From: Rhodothermales bacterium
Lineage (GTDB): Bacteria > Bacteroidota > Rhodothermia > Rhodothermales > JAHQVL01
NCBI GenBank assembly: GCA_034439735.1
Contig: JAWXAX010000145.1
Span: 1-35,253 of the forward strand
Direction: 5' to 3'
Length of the DNA: 35,253 nucleotides
Shown here: positions 31,250-35,253 of the stretch, piece by piece
Numbering within the stretch: the first letter of the stretch is position 1
How the letters are laid out: the number at the start of each line of letters is the position of its first letter
Notes under the pieces: generated by a model
The model's input: only the letters and a program-made list of their open reading frames with translations
Told to the model about the DNA's origin: nothing
The model's database searches: none
Program-made: the position numbers and the translations under genes

Positions 31250-33464
31250 CGAAGTGAAGCGTTGGCTTACGCTGGCGGCGGCGCTGGCGACCGTTCTTGT
31301 CGCCAGCCACGGGCTCCGCGTCGCGGCCGCACAGCCAGGGCCGTTTGTGCCCCGCGGGCAGATGAAAGTAGGCCTCGCCCTTAGCGGAGGCGGCGCCAAA
31401 GGCCTGGCGCATATCGGAGTCCTCAAGGTGCTCGAAGAGGCCGGTGTACACGTAGAGGTCGTCACAGGCACCAGCATGGGTTCGATCGTGGGCGCCCTGT
31501 ACGCCATCGGCTACTCACCCTCCGATCTGGATACCCTCGCCGTGTCGCAGGCGTGGTCTCAGCTCTTTAACGAGCGGCCGCCCCGTAATGCCATTCCCTT
31601 CGAGCGCCGCAACGAGCAGGATCGGTATCTCCTCTCGCTGCCGCTGCGCGGCGCGCGGGTGGGGCTGCCCGCCGGCCTGATCAGCGGACACCAGGTGGTG
31701 ATGATGCTCACGCGCCTGACTCATAACATGCACGATCAGTCGGATTTTACCCGCTTCCCGATTCCGTTTGCGTGCGTGGCGACGGACCTCGAGTCGGGCA
31801 TGGCCCACCGATTCTCCAGCGGCTACCTTCCGGAAGCGCTACGCGCCAGCATGTCGGTGCCGAGTGTGCTCCTGCCGGCGCGGGTCGGCGATCGCTATTA
31901 TGTCGACGGAGACGCCTCTCGCAATCTCCCTGTCGAGGACGCGATCGACCTCGGCGCGACGTTTGTCATCGGGGTGGATGTCGGTCGCGGGCTCCTGCCG
32001 GCCAACAGCCTCGCCTCCCTCGTCGAGATCATGGACCAGGTGGCCAGCTTCCCCGAGCAGGCGTCGACCGATCGTCAACGCGCCATGGCCGATCTGCTCA
32101 TCGATCCCGACCTGACCGGGCTGACAGTCCTCAGCTTCGGCGACGCCCGCGAAATCATCCGGCGGGGCGAGGTGGCTGCGCGCGCGATGTTGCCCCAACT
32201 CCTCACCCTCGCCGCCTCGCAACAGGGCGAGGTGCCGCCCCGGCCGGCGGTCCAGCTCCCGGATTCGCTCTTCATCGAGGCCGTTCAGGTGGAGGGCCTT
32301 GTACAACCGTATCTGCGCCAGCTCGAACTCAGCCTCGGCATCAAGGCGCCGGAATGGATCCGGTATGCGGATCTGGAACTGGCGCTAAACCGCACATTTT
32401 ACGCGGACATCTTCGAAAACGTCCTGTACCGCCTCCTCCCGGGCAGCGAGCCGAACACCCACATTATCTCGATCAGCACCCGCGTCCAGCCACACGAGCG
32501 CCTGCGCCTGGGTGTTCGGTACGACTCTGAATACAAAGCCTCGCTCCTCCTCAGCGCTGTCTCCCGAGGTCGCATCGGCGGCCCGGGTACGGAAATCCAG
32601 GGGGATCTCCGCTTCGGCGAGACGCACCAGGGAACAGCCCACTACCGCATCCCGCTCGCCACGCGGCCGCGGGCGGAGATGCGGCTCTGGGGGCGGATCA
32701 CCCGTGAACCGCTCGACCTCTTTGTATCCGGCGTCCGACTTTCCTCCATCAAGGTACGTGTGGCCGAATCGTCGGCCGATTTCAGCGGCACGCTCTTCAC
32801 CAACAGCCTGGGCTCGATCGGGGCCCGGTGGGAGCTGTACGATTATGGCCAGGATGTCGGCGCCGGCGATTTTCTCGAGGACCACGGCGGCCTCCTCCTC
32901 GGAAACGCCCACTATTTCCTTGATTCGTTCGACCGGACCGCCTTCCCGACCTCCGGCGTCCTGATCCACGCCCGGGCGGAACTCGCGCCCCGGGGGGTGG
33001 CGCGGCAGTCGTTCACCCACTATGTGTTCGATGGGCAATTTCGCCAGTCGATCGCACCCCGGCTGACCTTCCTGTCCCGCCTGACGTTTGGCCACGTCAA
33101 GGGCCGGCGTATCCCGCTGCACTACCGGTTTTATGCCGGCGGCGCCAACATCTTCCGCAATCTGGACACCCGTCAGTTCCCGCTCCTCGGCTACGACCTG
33201 CATGAACTATCCGGCAATAGCCTCCACGCCTTCTCCGTTGGAACTCAACTTCAGGTGGTCAGGAACTGGTTTCTTACGGCCGAATGGAATGGCGCCCGCC
33301 TCGCCGAGGACTGGCGCTGGAAGGTGGCCGCCACGGATTTTCGTTTCGGCTACGGCCTCACCCTGGGCCTGATCTCACCCATCGGACCCGTCGAACTCGC
33401 CCTCATGGGCCAGACGATCGGAGGCCCGTATACGACGCAGCTGAACATTGGCTATGTGTTCTGA
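31224..33464 (+). CDS. Patatin-like phospholipase fused to an Omp85-type beta-barrel (PlpD-like)
   Basis: 746 residues from ATG (MANRLRLRNEVKRW), with a signal-peptide-like start (LTLAAALATVLVASHGLRVAAAQ). The patatin domain (about 45-300) has the oxyanion loop SGGGAKGLAHIG, nucleophile Ser84 in GTSMG, and catalytic Asp228 in VDGDASRNLP (the usual DGG/DGA is DGD here). A POTRA-like segment follows (IEAVQVEGLVQPYLRQLELS), then a C-terminal beta-barrel of the bacterial surface antigen family with alternating strands (RLRLGVRYDSEYKASLLLSA, HYRFYAGGANIFRN) and a terminal aromatic (IGYVF). The organisation matches type Vd PlpD-like proteins, in which an outer-membrane barrel carries a lipase passenger. 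The order passenger-POTRA-barrel is standard for the family. Confidence 0.9.
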   Translation: MANRLRLRNEVKRWLTLAAALATVLVASHGLRVAAAQPGPFVPRGQMKVGLALSGGGAKGLAHIGVLKVLEEAGVHVEVVTGTSMGSIVGALYAIGYSPSDLDTLAVSQAWSQLFNERPPRNAIPFERRNEQDRYLLSLPLRGARVGLPAGLISGHQVVMMLTRLTHNMHDQSDFTRFPIPFACVATDLESGMAHRFSSGYLPEALRASMSVPSVLLPARVGDRYYVDGDASRNLPVEDAIDLGATFVIGVDVGRGLLPANSLASLVEIMDQVASFPEQASTDRQRAMADLLIDPDLTGLTVLSFGDAREIIRRGEVAARAMLPQLLTLAASQQGEVPPRPAVQLPDSLFIEAVQVEGLVQPYLRQLELSLGIKAPEWIRYADLELALNRTFYADIFENVLYRLLPGSEPNTHIISISTRVQPHERLRLGVRYDSEYKASLLLSAVSRGRIGGPGTEIQGDLRFGETHQGTAHYRIPLATRPRAEMRLWGRITREPLDLFVSGVRLSSIKVRVAESSADFSGTLFTNSLGSIGARWELYDYGQDVGAGDFLEDHGGLLLGNAHYFLDSFDRTAFPTSGVLIHARAELAPRGVARQSFTHYVFDGQFRQSIAPRLTFLSRLTFGHVKGRRIPLHYRFYAGGANIFRNLDTRQFPLLGYDLHELSGNSLHAFSVGTQLQVVRNWFLTAEWNGARLAEDWRWKVAATDFRFGYGLTLGLISPIGPVELALMGQTIGGPYTTQLNIGYVF

Positions 33465-33483
33465 CAGGGGTTTAATGTTCGAT

Positions 33484-33499
33484 GTTCAAGGTTTAAGGC
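33484..33499 (+). repeat. 16-bp intergenic repeat copy (two heptamer units)
   Basis: GTTCAAGGTTTAAGGC is identical to 9493-9508 in the spacer of the NRPS genes. It lies between the patatin-Omp85 stop and the next gene start. Confidence 0.55.
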
Positions 33500-33563
33500 G
33501 TGTGTCGTCGTGGCCCCGGTTCAACCGTTGATTGACGCCTTCATCACAAATCGGTTTTATGCT

Positions 33564-34550
33564 GTGAAAACCCTCCTCCTCGTCCTCAGCCTCATTCTTG
33601 CGCCGGCGCTGGTCGCCCAGCCGGCCAGCGTCCGTGTGGGGATAATCGGGCTCGATACGTCCCACAGCGTGGCCTTCACGAAGGTGCTGAACGATTCCGC
33701 GGCGGCGGAGGACGTCGCCGGCTTCCGGGTCGTGGCGGCCTACCCGAAAGGCAGCCCGGATATCGAGTCGAGCGTGCGCCGGGTGCCGGAGTACACGGCG
33801 GCGATGCGGGAGATGGGGGTGGAGATCGTGGACTCGATCGAAGCGCTGCTGGAACAGGTGGATGTGGTTCTGCTGGAGACCAACGACGGCCGGCCCCATT
33901 ACGAGCAGGCGCTGCCGGTGATCCGGGCCGGCAAGCCTCTGTTTATCGACAAGCCGATCGCCGGCACCCTCGCGGACGCAATCAAGATCTTCGAGGCGGC
34001 AAAAGCCCACGGCGTGCCGGTTTTCTCGTCGTCCTCTCTTCGGTACACGGCCAACGCCCAGGCGGTGCGCGCCGGCGCGGTGGGGATGGTGCTCGGCGCC
34101 GAGGCCTATAGCCCGGCGACGCTCGAACCCACCCACCCCGACCTGTTCTGGTACGGCATCCACGGGGTCGAACTCCTCTTTACGGCCATGGGCACGGGCT
34201 GCCAGACGGTCCAGCGCATCACCACGGCGGACACCGACCTGGTCGTGGGGGTGTGGGAGGATGGTCGGATCGGCACGTTCCGCGGCCTCCGCGCCGGAAA
34301 AACAGGGTATGGCGGCGTCGCCTTCGGCGAAACCGGCATCCACGAACTCGGGCCGTACGACGGCTACCGCCCGCTCGTCGTGGAAATCGTCCGCTTCTTC
34401 CGCACGGGCGTTCCGCCCGTCTCCGCCGAAGAATCACTGGAAATCTACGCCTTCATGGAAGCCGCCGACGAAAGCAAACGCGACGGCGGCGCCCCGGTCT
34501 CCATGGTGGATGTGCTCACCCGCGCCCGCTCCGAAGCCGCGACCCATTGA
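33564..34550 (+). CDS. Exported Gfo/Idh/MocA family oxidoreductase
   Basis: 328 residues from GTG at 33564, which begins an apparent signal peptide (MKTLLLVLSLILAPALVAQP); a GTG at 33510 would add 18 residues ahead of it and is less likely. The Rossmann part reads VRVGIIGLDTSHSVAFTKVL, where the GxGxxG loop is replaced by GLDTSH. KPLFIDKPIAGTLADAIKI keeps the DKP (EKP-like) motif, and IHGVELLFTAMGTG carries the His-containing helix. The changed nucleotide loop and the export signal set it apart from the cytoplasmic sugar dehydrogenase at 23911-24954. Many Bacteroidota-type genomes have periplasmic Gfo/Idh proteins of uncertain function. It is convergent with the enolase-family gene. Confidence 0.82.
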   Translation: MKTLLLVLSLILAPALVAQPASVRVGIIGLDTSHSVAFTKVLNDSAAAEDVAGFRVVAAYPKGSPDIESSVRRVPEYTAAMREMGVEIVDSIEALLEQVDVVLLETNDGRPHYEQALPVIRAGKPLFIDKPIAGTLADAIKIFEAAKAHGVPVFSSSSLRYTANAQAVRAGAVGMVLGAEAYSPATLEPTHPDLFWYGIHGVELLFTAMGTGCQTVQRITTADTDLVVGVWEDGRIGTFRGLRAGKTGYGGVAFGETGIHELGPYDGYRPLVVEIVRFFRTGVPPVSAEESLEIYAFMEAADESKRDGGAPVSMVDVLTRARSEAATH

Positions 34551-34589
34551 TCACCCCCCGATTCGTACGCGTACTCGAAACCGCTTCCC

Positions 34590-35253
34590 TCACTCCGCCT
34601 GTTCCTGCGTTAAAAGCCCACCGTCCATCGCGTAATACTCCGGTCCAAGCTCAAAACACCCATTCCGGATGCCATTCCAGGGCGCATCGGGATGGGGGAG
34701 CCGGCGCCTCATGGCCTCCCAGTCGCGGTAGTTCTGGTGACCGTTGGTTTCGATGAGGGGGAGGCCAAGGCCCGGGAACGGGGCCAGGCGACAGGCGACG
34801 GCCTTATTCCAGGCCAGAAGCCAGGGGTTGACGGTGAGGTCGGCACAGAAGCAGGGGATCCCTCGGTCGTGGGCGAGACGGGCGATGCGGAGGGTCATGC
34901 TGAGGGTTTTGGCGATGGGCTTGAGTGCGATGGCGCCATAGCCGAGGTCGATCCGCCGGCCGGCGTCGGCGTCCGTGTGCGCGCTTTCGTCGGCGGCGAT
35001 ACACACATCCAGATCGCGCACGTCTTGCTCGTCGTCTTCGAGGAACGGTTCTTCGAGGAGGATGATGCGATCCCGCGCCCCGATGTGATCGGCATGGTCT
35101 AGCAGGGCGAGCAGGGTGTCCCGGTGTTCGTAGCGGGCGTTGGCGTCCAGGTAGTAGGGGATGCGGCCGTTGGGAGTGTGGGGTGTTTCGCGGGGGCCGA
35201 GGAGGCGGTGAAGCCGGCTCAGGCGGTCGCAGTCGTTTGCCAGCATCTCTGCC
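34590..35253 (-). CDS. Enolase-superfamily protein (mandelate racemase / muconate-lactonizing type), 5'-truncated
   Basis: The frame is open through the window edge; about 220 C-terminal residues are visible. Barrel motifs: YYLDANARYE (metal-binding Asp at the end of the third strand), IILLEEPFLEDD (Glu), CIAADESAH (Asp-Glu, third metal ligand region), and ALKPIAKTLSMTLRIARLA (Lys on the KPxK-type strand), then CFCADLTVNPWLLAWNKAVA. These are the successive strand ends of the MR/MLE barrel. The N-terminal capping domain and first catalytic Lys lie outside the window. The substrate cannot be assigned; dipeptide epimerase-like and sugar-acid dehydratase-like members share this pattern. Confidence 0.8.
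   Translation of the reverse strand, partial: AEMLANDCDRLSRLHRLLGPRETPHTPNGRIPYYLDANARYEHRDTLLALLDHADHIGARDRIILLEEPFLEDDEQDVRDLDVCIAADESAHTDADAGRRIDLGYGAIALKPIAKTLSMTLRIARLAHDRGIPCFCADLTVNPWLLAWNKAVACRLAPFPGLGLPLIETNGHQNYRDWEAMRRRLPHPDAPWNGIRNGCFELGPEYYAMDGGLLTQEQAE

Noticed and set aside
1-35253. CRISPR arrays, tRNA/rRNA genes, insertion-sequence transposases, phage genes
   Set aside because: None seen: no regular spacer-repeat pattern, no cloverleaf or rRNA motif, and no transposase, integrase or phage protein among the frames.

Overview
The window is GC-rich and densely coded. It carries an envelope-polysaccharide (Wzx/Wzy-type capsule or exopolysaccharide) locus with a compact hybrid polyketide/non-ribosomal-peptide assembly line in its middle. 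The protein repertoire (patatin-Omp85 outer-membrane protein, secreted Gfo/Idh protein, beta-CASP metallo-beta-lactamase protein) and the general lack of clear Shine-Dalgarno sequences suggest a high-GC member of the Rhodothermota/Bacteroidota side of the tree. That placement is inference; no rRNA or tRNA gene is present to confirm it.

Layout. 1-618: 3' part of a ROK-family protein (+). 625-969: small lysine-rich unknown protein (-). 970-1699: A+T-richer non-coding stretch with one hairpin. 1700-6757 (+): O-antigen ligase/polymerase-like membrane protein, GT2 glycosyltransferase, Wzx-type flippase, GT4-like glycosyltransferase. 6729-20326 (-): the assembly line, in transcription order FkbH-like HAD protein with fused carrier domain; KS-AT; ACP-aminotransferase-C-A-PCP; C-PCP-TE. 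20327-21084: spacer with a degraded plus-strand gene fragment. 21085-29363 (-): polysaccharide deacetylase, DegT aminotransferase, hexapeptide acyltransferase, Gfo/Idh dehydrogenase, polyprenyl-phosphate sugar transferase, Wzc-like tyrosine kinase, Wza-like export protein. 29849-33464 (+): beta-CASP nuclease-like protein overlapping a patatin-Omp85 protein. 33564-34550 (+): exported Gfo/Idh protein. 34590-35253 (-): enolase-superfamily protein, running off the end.

How the genes may work together. The polysaccharide genes supply priming (sugar transferase), glycosyl transfer (GT2, GT4), flipping (Wzx), polymerisation (ligase/Wzy), chain-length control and export (Wzc, Wza), and a 3-amino-sugar route (Gfo/Idh + DegT + acyltransferase, as in WbpB/E/D). 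In the assembly line, FkbH-type chemistry would load a glyceryl-type starter. KS-AT adds one malonate (AT motif HAFH). The aminotransferase would convert the beta-keto group to a beta-amine, as in MycA and McyE. The single A domain reads as glycine-type (DILQCGMIWK). The last protein has C, PCP and TE domains but no A domain. Its TE has Cys in place of the nucleophilic Ser, and its C-terminus is separated by an apparent one-base frameshift.

Most notable points: the colinear mini assembly line inside a capsule/EPS locus; the split of a normally continuous MycA/McyE-like module around a MITE-like palindrome; the abnormal terminal TE; and a set of intergenic heptamer arrays repeated at three places in the window.
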